From JALYUS01 sp038231255 (lineage in GTDB: Bacteria > Chloroflexota > Chloroflexia > Thermomicrobiales > JALYUS01), in the NCBI GenBank assembly GCA_038231255.1, contig JBBRLR010000017.1:1-64000 (forward strand): 64,000 nt of DNA, given 5' to 3'. Below the pieces are notes generated by a model. The model worked only from the letters and a program-made list of their open reading frames with translations. It was not told the origin of the DNA and did not search any database. The position numbers and the translations under genes were made by a program. This document shows positions 32,753 to 44,937 of the stretch, piece after piece. The number at the start of each line of letters is the position of its first letter. Within the stretch, counting starts at the first letter, position 1.

Positions 32753-34414
32753 ATGAACGACGGCCCTGCGGAGACCGGGAGACCGGGACAAGAAGGCTCC
32801 TCCGTCGCGAACGCCTCGTATCCAACGCAGGGGGGCGAGGTGGCGACGACGCCCCCTATCTCCACCGTGACGGCGGACCTGCCTGATACGCCGAACGGTC
32901 ATGCCGAGGCGCCACCGCCCGATACAGGCCAGTTTTCTCCCCCGCTCAGTCCTCATGCTGCCCAAAAGGCGCCCGGCGTCCTCAGTCCTGCCACCGCTTC
33001 CGCGCGCAATCCATTCGGGGATTTCTGGGGCGGTATCCAGGGTTGGTTCCGGCCCCGCACGGCGCTGGGTGGGCGCGACCTGCGCCGCAATCTGCCGCTC
33101 GGCGTCGCGATTGCCGCCCTGAGCGGGTTTGCCGACGCGCTGCTGCTGCCTGCGGTCGTCGTCGCGGCGTTTGTCGCGCGGGTGAGCGACTCCAACAAAC
33201 TTGTCGCCCTCGTGCCGGTCGTCGCGGCGCTCGCGTGGGGACTGCCGGGGGCGATCCTCGGTAGCGCCATCGCCAATCGCACGCGACTGATCGCGCTCGC
33301 TGTGACGAGTGCGGCGCTGCGCGCCCTGGCGATGGGCCTGCTCGCCTACGTCGGTGCGGCGCGGGCGGACGGCTCGGCGAAGCGGCTGCTGGTCACCTTT
33401 TTTGTCCTGTACGGCATCGTCGGCTGCGCGAGCGGCTTCGCGACGCTCGTCGGCCAGCGATTGCCGGGACGCACGACGACGGACGGCGTGCGGGGGCGGC
33501 TCGTCCGCTGGCAAGCGCTCGCGAGCACGGGTGCATCGGTGCTCGCCGCCCTCCTCGTCCGGCGCATCCTCGTGCATGGCCCGGACTTCCCGCGCCAGTA
33601 CCTGTACCTCTTCTTCGTCGCCTGTATCGCCCTGCTGGGCGTGGCGCTCCTGACTGTCGCGCTCGTCGAGCGGGGGAGTCGCGTGCCGGTCGTGCCGCGC
33701 CCGCCGCTCGCCGGGCTGCGCGCGGGGCCGGGGTTGCTGCGGCTGCCTACCTACCGGCGGTATCTGCTCTTCCGCATCGTCGCACTGGTCGCGACACTCG
33801 CCGAGCCGTTTTTCGTCGTCTATGCGCTCAGGGCCTTCAACCTTGCCGCCGACATGATCGGCGTCTACGTAATCGCCGTTGTCGCTACCCGTGCGGTGAC
33901 GGTCTATCTCTGGCGCGGGCTCGCTCGGATCACGGGGACGAAACTGCTGCTCCAACTCGGCGCGCTTTGCCGCGCTTTCGCGGCCTTTATCGCGATTGTC
34001 CTGCCGGTGCTCTTCGATACGGAGCCGATTGCCGGCCACCTCACGAGCGATCTTTCCCGCGCGCGCGTCTTCATCGCCGTCTTCGTCTGCATCGGCGCGG
34101 CGATGGGCGCGAATGCCGTCGCACAGAGCGGCTTCCTGTTCGACATCCTCCCCCCGAACGCGTACGCGGATGGTGTCGGCTTCACGAATAGCGTGCTCGC
34201 CCTGTGCAGCGTCGTGCTGATCGCGGGTGGGATCATCGTGGATCGCGACGGCTTCCGCACACTCTTCATTGTCGCGCTCGTCCTCGGCCTGCTCACTGTG
34301 CTCATCGGGGGCATCCTGCGCGAGCCGCGCCGCCCGCTCCGCCGCTCCGGCGCCCTCGGCCCCGGCATCCGCCGCACCGAAGCCTTCCCCACCATCCCGC
34401 TCTACCATCGCTAG
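32753..34414 (+). CDS. Major-facilitator-like membrane transporter
   Basis: 553 residues from the ATG at 32753. The first about 90 residues are polar and Pro-rich, presumably cytoplasmic. About 12 hydrophobic helices follow, beginning LPLGVAIAALSGFADALLLP, split by a basic loop near 320-340 (VVPRPPLAGLRAGPG). The C-terminal half ends LLTVLIGGILREPRRP. The helix count and the central loop fit an MFS carrier. No substrate-specific motif is recognisable. Confidence 0.7.
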   Translation: MNDGPAETGRPGQEGSSVANASYPTQGGEVATTPPISTVTADLPDTPNGHAEAPPPDTGQFSPPLSPHAAQKAPGVLSPATASARNPFGDFWGGIQGWFRPRTALGGRDLRRNLPLGVAIAALSGFADALLLPAVVVAAFVARVSDSNKLVALVPVVAALAWGLPGAILGSAIANRTRLIALAVTSAALRALAMGLLAYVGAARADGSAKRLLVTFFVLYGIVGCASGFATLVGQRLPGRTTTDGVRGRLVRWQALASTGASVLAALLVRRILVHGPDFPRQYLYLFFVACIALLGVALLTVALVERGSRVPVVPRPPLAGLRAGPGLLRLPTYRRYLLFRIVALVATLAEPFFVVYALRAFNLAADMIGVYVIAVVATRAVTVYLWRGLARITGTKLLLQLGALCRAFAAFIAIVLPVLFDTEPIAGHLTSDLSRARVFIAVFVCIGAAMGANAVAQSGFLFDILPPNAYADGVGFTNSVLALCSVVLIAGGIIVDRDGFRTLFIVALVLGLLTVLIGGILREPRRPLRRSGALGPGIRRTEAFPTIPLYHR

Positions 34415-34423
34415 AGGGACGAA

Positions 34424-34563
34424 GCGCAGAGGACACAGAGCAGAGAGAAGAATATGAAAAGAGGCCGGAGGATGCGGTGCATACAATAATGCGGGAAATG
34501 CTTCCTTTTTATTTCTCTCCTTGCGTCTCTCTGCGCTCTCTGCGTCCTCTGGGTCCTCTGCGC
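34424..34563. repeat. Inverted repeat built of GCAGAGGACGC words
   Basis: The left part 34424-34450 (GCGCAGAGGACACAGAGCAG) faces the right part 34521-34563, made of TCTCTGCG and TCCTCTG words. It fills most of the space between the transporter stop and the DUF2851-like start and resembles the CGCAAAG repeat at 30349. Confidence 0.75.
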
Positions 34564-34577
34564 TCGCGCGGCCCACG

Positions 34578-35654
34578 ATGACGATCCCGGAGTTGACGCT
34601 GGCGAAGGTATGGCAAGCGCAGTGGTTCGTGCCGGGGCCGTGGCGGACGACGGATCGGCGGGCGGTGACTGTGCGCTATCGGGGGCGGTGGTCCACCGGG
34701 TTCGGGCCGGATTTTGCGGACGCGCGAATCACGCTCGACGGGCGGGAGATCAGCGGCGCGGTGGAGATTCATCGCCGGGCGGCAGATTGGCGGGCGCACG
34801 GGCACCATCTCGATCCGGCCTACAACGCGGTCGTGCTCCATGTCGTGCTGGACGATGACGGCACGTTGTGCCGGACGCGCGACGGGCGGACGCTACCGAC
34901 GCTCGTCCTCGCACCGCTGCTCGCCGGGACACTCGCGGCGTTCCCCGCCGGGAGCGCGCCGCTCGGCGGCCTCGGCGACGCGCCCTGCGCCCGCGACTTC
35001 CTGGTGATCGGCACGGCGGATTTGCTGCGCGTCCTCGGTCGGGCGGGCGACGAACGGCTCGCGCTCAAGGCGGCGGCGATGGAGGCGCGCTTCGCCGCCG
35101 CACCGCCCGGCGATGTCCTCTACGCTGCGTTGCTCGACGCGCTCGGCTACAGCGCCAACCGCGCCCCGATGGCCACCCTCGCCGCCGCACTCCCGCTGCG
35201 CGACTTGGAACGGGCAATTCTCCAGTCCCCGATTGAACAACGCGAACAGGTCGCCGCCGCACTCCTGCTCGGCAGCGGCGGTTTCCTCGAAGACTCGCCC
35301 GGATTCGTCCTGCACAGCGCGGTCTTACGGGATATGTGGCAAGCAACAGAAAGGGTGGCTGCGCTGTCGTCGGCGTCGTGGGAGACGGCACGCGTCCGCC
35401 CGGCAAATCATCCGGCGAGGCGGTTGCTTGCCCTCGCGGCATTGCTCGCCAACGGCGGCGCGGCGGAGGGGCTGATCGCCATCTGCACGGCTCCGCTCCT
35501 CGCCTTCCCGGATGAGCCGCGCTTGATCGTTCGCGCCCTGCGGCAGACATTGCGGCCGCCTTCGCACCTGCTCGCGGGCGACGTCAGCCCCGTCGGCGCG
35601 GACCGTGCGGGTGAGATCGCCATCAATGTGGTCATATCACAATACGCTGCCTAG
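34578..35654 (+). pseudogene. DUF2851-like protein, 5' part, interrupted by the integrated element
   Basis: The ATG at 34578 opens MTIPELTLAKVWQAQWF. The N-terminal part carries STGFGPDFADARI and GAVEIHRRAADWRAHGH, typical of DUF2851, and continues normally to GEIAIN. At 35625-35626 it crosses the attL core; the remaining VVISQYAA and the TAG at 35652 come from the element. The missing 3' part is found in the same frame at 60761-61036. Joining the two gives 440 residues, a normal family length. The interrupted protein lacks its Cys-rich C-terminus and is probably non-functional. Confidence 0.88.
35611..35644. other. attL of the integrated element
   Basis: Host sequence GTGAGATCGCCATC is followed by the AA core (35625-35626), eight nt, then TATCACAATA (35635-35644). 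The arm is the exact reverse complement of the arm at the right junction, at the same 8-nt distance from AA. The DUF2851 reading frame is lost from here. Confidence 0.8.
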
Positions 35655-36116
35655 ATCGGTCATACTACGCTGGACAGACGCGGATGGTACCGTAATGTAA
35701 ACATCGACTCCCCAAATAACGGGCCTACAGTGATAGCGGTATTGTCTATGCGCGCTGTCTGGTACGCTGCCGCAGTTTACAGACAAATCTCTATACTCGC
35801 AGCAGGAAGTTGGGCGCGTCCATTCATCGGGCTGTTCACCATCCGCGAGCGGGGTGCTTCCTGACAGCGCCGCAGGAGTTCGCCAGAAGAGCGGCATCGA
35901 GCTACTTTGCGAGGCCGACGAGCTAGTTTACGAATTCTGGAAACCGTGGAGCCTCACCGCTACACCGGAGTGGCGGCCTCGGCTGCGGTGACGACCGGCA
36001 CAGCGCATACCTCTCATTATTCGCGTATGCGGATGCCCGAATATCGTGCCGTCTGGCGTTCATTCGATGCCATCGCGCTTTGTGCGTCGGCGGTGGAATA
36101 CGAAAGGAGCGTGACG
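35655..36116. other. Non-coding left end of the element
   Basis: About 460 nt inside attL without a supported gene. In the excised circle the first part would complete the recombinase reading frame up to the TAA at 35698-35700. I see no other structure here. Confidence 0.4.
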
Positions 36117-36341
36117 ATGTACGAGTTGGAGTATTACCGGGCGGTCCAGGCGGAGCAGCAACGGCAAGTCGCATGGGCCGACAAGCACGCGTGGAAGTAT
36201 GAGGAGCTGCGGCAGCAGCGGGCGCAAAAGCGCGGTGCCGCAGTCGCACGGGTGTTGCGGGCGTTGGCGGCGCGGCTTGCACCGATGGACGCCGCGTCGG
36301 TTGAGGAACATGGTCAGCTGGCGGTTCAGGGTCGAGGATGA
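36117..36341 (+). CDS. Small hydrophilic helical protein
   Basis: 74 residues from the ATG at 36117, with AAAGGAG 7 nt upstream. The sequence, starting MYELEYYRAVQAEQQRQVAW, is rich in Gln, Arg, Glu and Ala and should be almost entirely helical. No family is recognised. It is the first gene inside the left end of the element. Confidence 0.55.
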   Translation: MYELEYYRAVQAEQQRQVAWADKHAWKYEELRQQRAQKRGAAVARVLRALAARLAPMDAASVEEHGQLAVQGRG

Positions 36342-36425
36342 CCGCCGGACGGAAGAATGGACGACGCACGAGGGCGGGAGCGGAGTAAGCACTTCGCTCC
36401 CCTTCTGTGTTCATGCGGCCTACCC

Positions 36426-37034
36426 TCAATCCTTGCGTACCGACCAGACGACCTCGCCCGCGTGCCGTTCGACCGAGACGACCGATGGGCCGGCATGCTG
36501 CTCGACCCATGCGCTCGTTGCTACTATTGCCGCCTCGGCATCCTCCTGCGACGCGAAGCCAGTGAAGGTCATCGCCGTGTCGTCGCCCGTCCGGAAGGCG
36601 ACGTAGCGCACGAACCCTGGCTGGCGTGCCAGTAGCGGCACGTAGTCCCGCTCCACCGATGTGCGCAGCATACCGAATGCGCCGGGCTTGAACTGCCAGC
36701 GGGCGATGCGCCCGTTGACAGGTATCGCGGACGACGCCTCCGTCAGATGCACCACCTCGGCGATGTGGTTCTCCACGGAGATGAGCGTCTCGCCCATCAC
36801 TTCGGCAACCCATGCCAACAGCCGCCGCGCCGCCATCTGCGCCTCCGCGTGGGTATCCCAGCCGGTGATCGAGACGAGCCGGTCCGGTCCGGTGCGCACG
36901 ACGGTGTAGCGACGGAAGCCAGCTTCGGCTTCCAGCATCGGGATGACCTCGTCGCGGGCGCGTTCGAGGACGTGGTCGAGGTTGCCGGGGCGGGCGGTAT
37001 AGAAGCCGATGCGGGCGTGGCTGGGTGCGGGCAT
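36426..37034 (-). CDS. Protein with two antibiotic-biosynthesis-monooxygenase-like (ABM) domains
   Basis: 202 residues from the ATG at 37034 (AAAGGAA upstream). Two related alpha-beta halves, about 1-100 and 105-202, each follow the ABM dimeric-barrel layout: a strand (RIGFYTARPG or RIARWQFKPG), a long helix, AGFRRYTVVRTGPDRLVSIT or PGFVRYVAFRTGDDTAMTFT, then TWDTHAEAQ-like or FASQEDAEA. Family members include oxygenases and small sensor or stress proteins. It diverges from a single-domain relative at 37166. Confidence 0.65.
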   Translation of the reverse strand: MPAPSHARIGFYTARPGNLDHVLERARDEVIPMLEAEAGFRRYTVVRTGPDRLVSITGWDTHAEAQMAARRLLAWVAEVMGETLISVENHIAEVVHLTEASSAIPVNGRIARWQFKPGAFGMLRTSVERDYVPLLARQPGFVRYVAFRTGDDTAMTFTGFASQEDAEAAIVATSAWVEQHAGPSVVSVERHAGEVVWSVRKD

Positions 37035-37165
37035 GCTGCATTCCTTTCTGTTCACGGGCCGAGGCGAGCATCATACCACCCGCATGCATCCATTGGGCCG
37101 GTTTGACGCGGCGGCGGATCGTCCGTATCGTGGGACATGTACCATCGCGGAGCAGGGAGGCAACC

Positions 37166-37483
37166 ATGCACTCGACCATCCGTCGCTACCGGGCCAATCC
37201 CGGCCAGAGCGTCCAGGACGCGATTCGCAAGGCGGAGGAGGGGTTCGTCCCGATCATCAGCAAGGCCCACGGCTTCGTGGCATACTACCTGATCGACTCT
37301 GGGGACACCTTGACGACGGTCAGCGTCTTCCAGACCGACGCGGAGGCGCGTCGGTCGGTTGAGACGGCGGCGCGCTGGCTGCGCGAGAACCTGCCGGACT
37401 TCGCGATGGGGCCGCCGGAGGTGACAATCGGCGCGGCGCATGCGCACACCGCGCAGGAGCACGTCCCGCCCGTGGTTGAATGA
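37166..37483 (+). CDS. ABM-like single-domain protein
   Basis: 105 residues with GGGAGG before the ATG. The pattern STIRRYRANPGQ, a helix, then AHGFVAYYLIDSGDTLTTVS and FQTDAEARRSVETAA matches each half of the divergent protein at 36426. It ends in a His-containing tail. The pair may share a regulator in the 130-nt space between them. Confidence 0.6.
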   Translation: MHSTIRRYRANPGQSVQDAIRKAEEGFVPIISKAHGFVAYYLIDSGDTLTTVSVFQTDAEARRSVETAARWLRENLPDFAMGPPEVTIGAAHAHTAQEHVPPVVE

Positions 37484-37621
37484 CCGAGCGGATGGATAGT
37501 GCGGACAGGGCGGGAACCGTGGCGACTCACCCCCATCGCGACCCGCGGAGTGTGCATCCCACTGTCCTTCGCTGACCGGGACCAGAGTCCGGCGAGGCAT
37601 GGGCTGTCCGCTACGTCTGTA

Positions 37622-38329
37622 TCACGCGGAGTTCCGGGCGGCATCAGGCAGAGCGGGCGACGCGACGGGGGCGATCAGTTCGGGGGCGTCGTTCTTGACG
37701 CTATTTACCCGCCCGCCCACCCGATGGCCGGTCATCTGATCGGCGGGGTACGGGTGGAGGAAGGGCAGCAACTCCTTCGGGTCGCTGCTCTCCGGGTCGA
37801 GCCATGCCTCCTCCGCCTCGCGTTCCAGCATCACCGGCATCCGGTCGTGGATTGGTGCGACCACGGCGTTCGCCGGGCAGGTAATGATCGTGTACGAATG
37901 CACCTCGCCGCGTCCTTCCGGGTTGGTCCACACGTCCCATAGACCCGCGAAGGCGAATAGGGCATCGTCACGCAGGCGGAAGTAGAACGGCGTCCGCCCC
38001 CCGCCCTCGCGCTTCCACTCGAAGAACCCGGTGGCGGGCACCAGGCACCGCTGCGAGCGGAGCGGCCTGCGGAAGGCGGGCTTCTCCGCCACCGTCTCGG
38101 CACGAGCATTGATCATCCGGCTGCCGATGGACGCATCCTTCGCCCACGACGGGATCAGGCCCCAGCGCATCATCTCCACCCGATCCGGGCTGTTGCGCAC
38201 GACCACCGGGAGCGTCTGCGTCGGCGCGACGTTGTAGCGGGGCCGCACATCGGGCAAGAATTCTTCGAGCGAAAAGCGACGTTGCAAACTTCCGTCACCG
38301 ACCACCACGAGCGCATATCTTCCGCACAT
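37622..38329 (-). CDS. SOS response-associated peptidase (SRAP; YedK/HMCES family)
   Basis: 235 residues from the ATG at 38329, chosen because AAAGGAG is 7 nt upstream and it places the catalytic Cys at position 2 (MCGRY). NVAPTQTLPVV, MMRWGLIPSWAKD, INARAETV, CLVPATGFFEWK and the active-site His in IHDRMPVML are all visible. These proteins form a stable bond to abasic sites in single-stranded DNA and shield them. It starts 29 nt after the dnaE2 stop and is therefore the fourth gene of the SOS operon. Confidence 0.95.
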   Translation of the reverse strand: MCGRYALVVVGDGSLQRRFSLEEFLPDVRPRYNVAPTQTLPVVVRNSPDRVEMMRWGLIPSWAKDASIGSRMINARAETVAEKPAFRRPLRSQRCLVPATGFFEWKREGGGRTPFYFRLRDDALFAFAGLWDVWTNPEGRGEVHSYTIITCPANAVVAPIHDRMPVMLEREAEEAWLDPESSDPKELLPFLHPYPADQMTGHRVGGRVNSVKNDAPELIAPVASPALPDAARNSA

Positions 38330-38358
38330 TGCCATGCTCCTTTCCTCTACCGATTATC

Positions 38359-41465
<3,107 letters not shown>

Positions 41466-41466
<1 letters not shown>

Positions 41467-42992
41467 CAGTTGAATACGCCATAGCGCGCCCATTCGCCGT
41501 TCCGCCGATCTTCCGCGATCAGATGGAGCGTCTGATCCGCTGTCAGCAGCAGCCAATACGCCCGCGTGTACTCCCCCGATTCCCACCACCGGCCATCGGT
41601 GCTGTAGGGACCGAGCGCGGTGATAACGTCATATTGTGTCTCACCGAGCCGCAGTATCGTCGGTCTCTCATTCTGCCAGCCGAGTGTCAGCGGCTCAGGC
41701 GGCATACAGAGCGTGAAACCGGTCGTCGGGGAAAGGACCGACGATTCGGGTTCGGTTGCCCGTTCCGGTACGGGCATCCCGATGCGTGCGGCCTCGTACG
41801 GTCGCGTCGTCCACCCCATTTCCGGCAGATGCCCGGCGACCGGCACGGCCTCCACCACACCATCCGGCCCGATCAGCGCGCGGATACGCGTGAGGAATTG
41901 TGCGACCGCCTGCCGCCTGAGAACCATCGCCCCGCCCGTCAGCGGCAGTTGGACGCCCGCGTTCGGGATGCAATCGAGCAGCGTTATACAGACGGCGGCG
42001 ATGCGCGGCGGTATCGCTCCCCCAGTGGATTCCGTCACCCGCGCATCGAGCGCGAGTCGCACGCTGTCCAGTTCCGCGTGTCCGGGGATCGCCGCTGCGC
42101 CCCAGCGCTGCTCGATCACCAGCGGCGCGCCGCCCTCGACGGTCAGCGTCAATCGCAGCCCTTGGGCGACCGTCCCTTCCCGCCGCAGGATCGCCGCGTG
42201 GGAATCCAGCAACGCCTTGACAACGAAGAGCACCGGCGTCACGTCCTCGACGGGCGACTCGAAGGGATGCGCCAGGGTTTCGCTGCGTTCGCGCGGACGC
42301 GGGACGAGCGGGCGATCATCCTGTCCGAGCGCGACGGCGAGCGCCGCCACGCCGATCCGCCCGAATCGCCGCTGCACATCGGAGGGGCGCAACCCCGCGA
42401 AGCCGCCGACGGTGCGGACGCCGAGCAGCGCGAGTTCGCTCTGCATCGTCATTGGGAGCGGTAGGCACGTCGTGGGCTGACCAGCGAGGAACGCCGCGCC
42501 CGTGCCGCGCGGGATCGTCGCGACTTCGCCGTTCCGGGCGCGCCGGTGCGCAGCGAGCGTGGCGACGAACGGGCCGTCCGCCACCGCCGCCCGCGCGGTC
42601 AACTGCAAGAGGGCGGCGAGGGCGGTGAGTATCCGCCGCACCTGCAACCGCTCCCCGCTCCCAACGCCGCTCAGGTCCACCAGCGCCTCTCCTAGTCCTG
42701 CGTCTTCGACCACGGGGCCGAGATGGTCGAGTTGCAGGAGCACCGCATCCCAGACGGCCTGGATCACCTGCGGATCATCCGGGATGAGCAGCACATCGGG
42801 GGCGCGCGTCGCCACCTCCGCGATCCGCATCCCGACGGCGATGCCCGCCTCGACGGCGCGACGATTGCGGGCGAGGACCATCGCCCCATCGGTGATCGCG
42901 ACGGGCTGTTCGCGCAGCGCGGCGTCATCCCGCGCCGCGCATTGCAGGGCCAGCCCCGGTATCCAGAGCGCCGCCACGCGTCGTGCGCGCAT
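41466..42992 (-). CDS. imuB: ImuB, catalytically inactive Y-family polymerase-like protein
   Basis: 508 residues from the ATG at 42992 with GGGAGG upstream. The Y-family fold is recognisable from MRARRVAALWIPGLALQCAA, the region LVDLSGVGSGERLQ, and GLRPSDVQRRFGRIG. The acidic residues that hold metal in active Y-family polymerases are absent at the first and third positions (ALWIPGLAL; EDAGLGEALVDLS), as expected for ImuB, which is a scaffold linking DnaE2, ImuA and the sliding clamp. It overlaps imuA by 68 nt. Confidence 0.92.
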
Positions 42993-43716
42993 TGAGACTA
43001 CCTCCCGTGTGTGCGTATGGGAGCAAGGACGGGAGCATGTGCGGGAACGAGATATGCAGCGGGAAGGTCGTCGTCCGCCCACGCCGGTGATCGGTTACGT
43101 GAATCGTCAGCATGCGGCCCTCGCATCCCCGTCTCGTCGCCGCGCCGTGCGACCATCGCTCGTGCGCGATACGGAGCGTCGTGCCATCGGCGACGGAACC
43201 GGGCGCAAGCCCATCCGCCGTGACGAGCAGGAGCGCGCTTCGACTGCGGCGCACGACCGAGCGCACGCGATCCAAGAGCGCGGCATGGGGCAACGTGTCA
43301 ACATCCCAGACGATTAGCGGGAACGCATCGCCGCGAAGGGCGAAACCGAGCGCCTGCCGGATGTACCGCTCGTCGCCGGTCCGCATCCAGAGCAGATGCG
43401 GCAGATGCACCCCGGCTGCACTTGCCGCCGGGGGATGAAAACATGCGCGCGGATCGAGCAGGAGAACCGGATGCGCGCGGCTGATCGCGGCGAGCATGGT
43501 ATGGAGTAGCGACGTAGTGCCGCTTCCGTACGTCCCGGTCAGGAGATGGATGCGACGGAGGGCAAGGCCGTCAACGAAAGCGTCGAGCGGTGCGAAGCCG
43601 GTCGGCAGGAAACGGACGGCAGAGGCAATGTCAGAGCCGCGTCCGAGTAAAGGATGGACAGGGAGCGCGGCAAGCGACGGGGTAGCGGTCTGTGCTGCGT
43701 GTGCCTGCGTCACCAT
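42925..43716 (-). CDS. imuA: ImuA, RecA-like mutasome protein
   Basis: 263 residues. A RecA-like layout is visible: LPTGFAPLDAFVDGLALRRI (about 37-56) resembles the start of the RecA core, followed by LLTGTYGSGTTSLLHTM. The Walker A Lys is replaced by Thr (GTYGSGTTS, 61-69), so ATP use is doubtful. The C-terminus is Arg/Gly-rich. In the ImuA-ImuB-DnaE2 mutasome this protein is needed for translesion synthesis. It is the first gene of the operon, directly behind a LexA-type operator. Confidence 0.85.
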   Translation of the reverse strand: MVTQAHAAQTATPSLAALPVHPLLGRGSDIASAVRFLPTGFAPLDAFVDGLALRRIHLLTGTYGSGTTSLLHTMLAAISRAHPVLLLDPRACFHPPAASAAGVHLPHLLWMRTGDERYIRQALGFALRGDAFPLIVWDVDTLPHAALLDRVRSVVRRSRSALLLVTADGLAPGSVADGTTLRIAHERWSHGAATRRGCEGRMLTIHVTDHRRGRTTTFPLHISFPHMLPSLLPYAHTGGSLNARTTRGGALDTGAGPAMRGAG

Positions 43717-43769
43717 AGCGCGCCCCTCGATTCCGGCTCATGCCCCCTTCCCTCACCACAATTATGCAC

Positions 43770-43799
43770 AGAATAGAACATCAGTTCGTATCCTGTCAA
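43770..43799 (-). promoter_or_regulatory. SOS promoter of imuA-imuB-dnaE2-SRAP
   Basis: On the minus strand a perfect TTGACA (43794-43799) and TATTCT (43770-43775) are spaced by 18 nt. The space between them contains the LexA-type box, so a bound repressor would block RNA polymerase directly. The imuA start is about 53 nt downstream. Confidence 0.75.
43776..43787. promoter_or_regulatory. LexA operator (SOS box), GAACATCAGTTC
   Basis: An exact GAAC-N4-GTTC palindrome, the Gram-positive (DinR/LexA) SOS box pattern. It lies between the -35 and -10 boxes of the imuA promoter. No lexA gene is in the window, so a repressor encoded elsewhere in the host is implied. Confidence 0.8.
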
Positions 43800-44153
43800 G
43801 GATACAATCACGAGGCAGGGCTTTTGCATTCTCGGAGTGAGCGGCAGTAATTATGAATGTGCACTTCTTCGGTAGGATTTCGTTGCTGACGAGAAAACCC
43901 GATCAAAGGGCGCACGATGCCATTTACGCACCATTTGTCGTCCTGCTTGACCGCAAGGCACAGAAGGATTCAAGCTGAGCCCCTACCATATGAAGGCATA
44001 AAAGTAAGAACATGGCGTAGAGCAATATTTTGGTCAGATGGTCCCGATGCGGTATGTAACGGCTTTTGCCACAGTGCAGTTATGTTGATCAGTGCGCGCC
44101 TCTGTGATAATCTGTGTAGGTACAGTACGTATTAGACGGAAGGAGATTGCTGA
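43800..44153. other. Intergenic region between divergent imuA and MerR-like gene, with extended -10 promoter
   Basis: About 350 nt without a gene. TGTGATAAT at 44103-44111 is an extended -10 box about 43 nt before the MerR-like start; a TTGATC lies 15 nt upstream of it, a little too close. GTACAGTAC at 44120-44128 is a short palindrome that could be an operator. Confidence 0.4.
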
Positions 44154-44369
44154 ATGTTGATGGTTCCGTCCATGACTGTCCGCGATGTGGCCCGTCAGAT
44201 CGGGGTGCATCCCGAAACGATCCGCCGCTGGGAGCGGTCGGGCCTGATCGACCATGCGACGCGACGGTGCGGAAGGCGCGTCTATGACGAGGCCGATGTG
44301 CGCCGTATCGTCGGTCGCGTGCTGGATCGTGCCTCAGAGTTGCAGCCCTCAATGAAGGAGGGTCAATAA
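44154..44369 (+). CDS. Small MerR/excisionase-type DNA-binding protein
   Basis: 71 residues with AAGGAG about 8 nt upstream. The winged helix-turn-helix MTVRDVARQIGVHPETIRRW, followed by ERSGLIDHATRRCGRRVYDE and DVRRIVGRVLD, is the MerR N-terminal domain with no effector domain. It could be an excisionase-like or regulatory protein for the element. Its stop overlaps the next start (TAATG). Confidence 0.8.
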   Translation: MLMVPSMTVRDVARQIGVHPETIRRWERSGLIDHATRRCGRRVYDEADVRRIVGRVLDRASELQPSMKEGQ

Positions 44370-44911
44370 TGGCCACGACCCAGTTCACTGTGCCGAGACG
44401 GGCCATAAAGCGAGTTGTCCCGGTGCCGCGCTCGAACGCAGTCATTCGCCTGGATGTGAGCGATGAACACCGCTTTGCTATCGCTGATGGACAGGAATTC
44501 CGTAGGCTCTTCGACATCGCTCGATGGTACGAGGGTCACGGCTATAGCCGCACCATTACGTACGCTGTGCAGCGTATGTGCCCGAAGTGCAAGAGGATGA
44601 ACAGTACCTCTGTAACCGGTAATCCCGGCTACCCCGATGGGATAGACGGTTTATGGAATTGCGACAAGTGCGCTCATACGCTCGCGAAGATCGACGCCAA
44701 TCGCGGACGCGTCAGCGTGCGACACCGGGCAATTGAGCAAGTAGCGGTGACTGTCGCGGCTGTGATCGAGACAATGGAACGCATCGAGACGGAAGATGCT
44801 GACTACGAGCGGGGCGCTTGGTCCGCTGGCATTCCGTACGAGCGATTCAGTTTCATCCCACCCGTGGGTGCGACCGATACACCCGATGAACCCGATGAAT
44901 TTCCGTTCTAA
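44369..44911 (+). CDS. Zinc-ribbon protein of unknown function
   Basis: 180 residues, translationally coupled to the MerR-like gene and with AAGGAGGG upstream. Near residues 71-110, CPKC and CDKC spaced by about 24 residues form a four-Cys zinc ribbon. The C-terminus is acidic (ATDTPDEPDEFPF). I do not recognise a family. A role in nucleic-acid binding for element replication or control is plausible from its position beside the iteron array. Confidence 0.65.
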   Translation: MATTQFTVPRRAIKRVVPVPRSNAVIRLDVSDEHRFAIADGQEFRRLFDIARWYEGHGYSRTITYAVQRMCPKCKRMNSTSVTGNPGYPDGIDGLWNCDKCAHTLAKIDANRGRVSVRHRAIEQVAVTVAAVIETMERIETEDADYERGAWSAGIPYERFSFIPPVGATDTPDEPDEFPF

Positions 44912-44937
44912 AGATCTCTTTCTGTACTGATAGGTAC

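Noticed and set aside
35637..35897. 86-codon minus-strand frame at the left end of the element
   Set aside because: It crosses attL into DUF2851, has no ribosome site and no similarity to anything known.
36360..36420. Extended gene start of the ABM protein and plus-strand frames around it
   Set aside because: The alternative frames are high-Arg shadows; the ABM start at 37034 has a good ribosome site.
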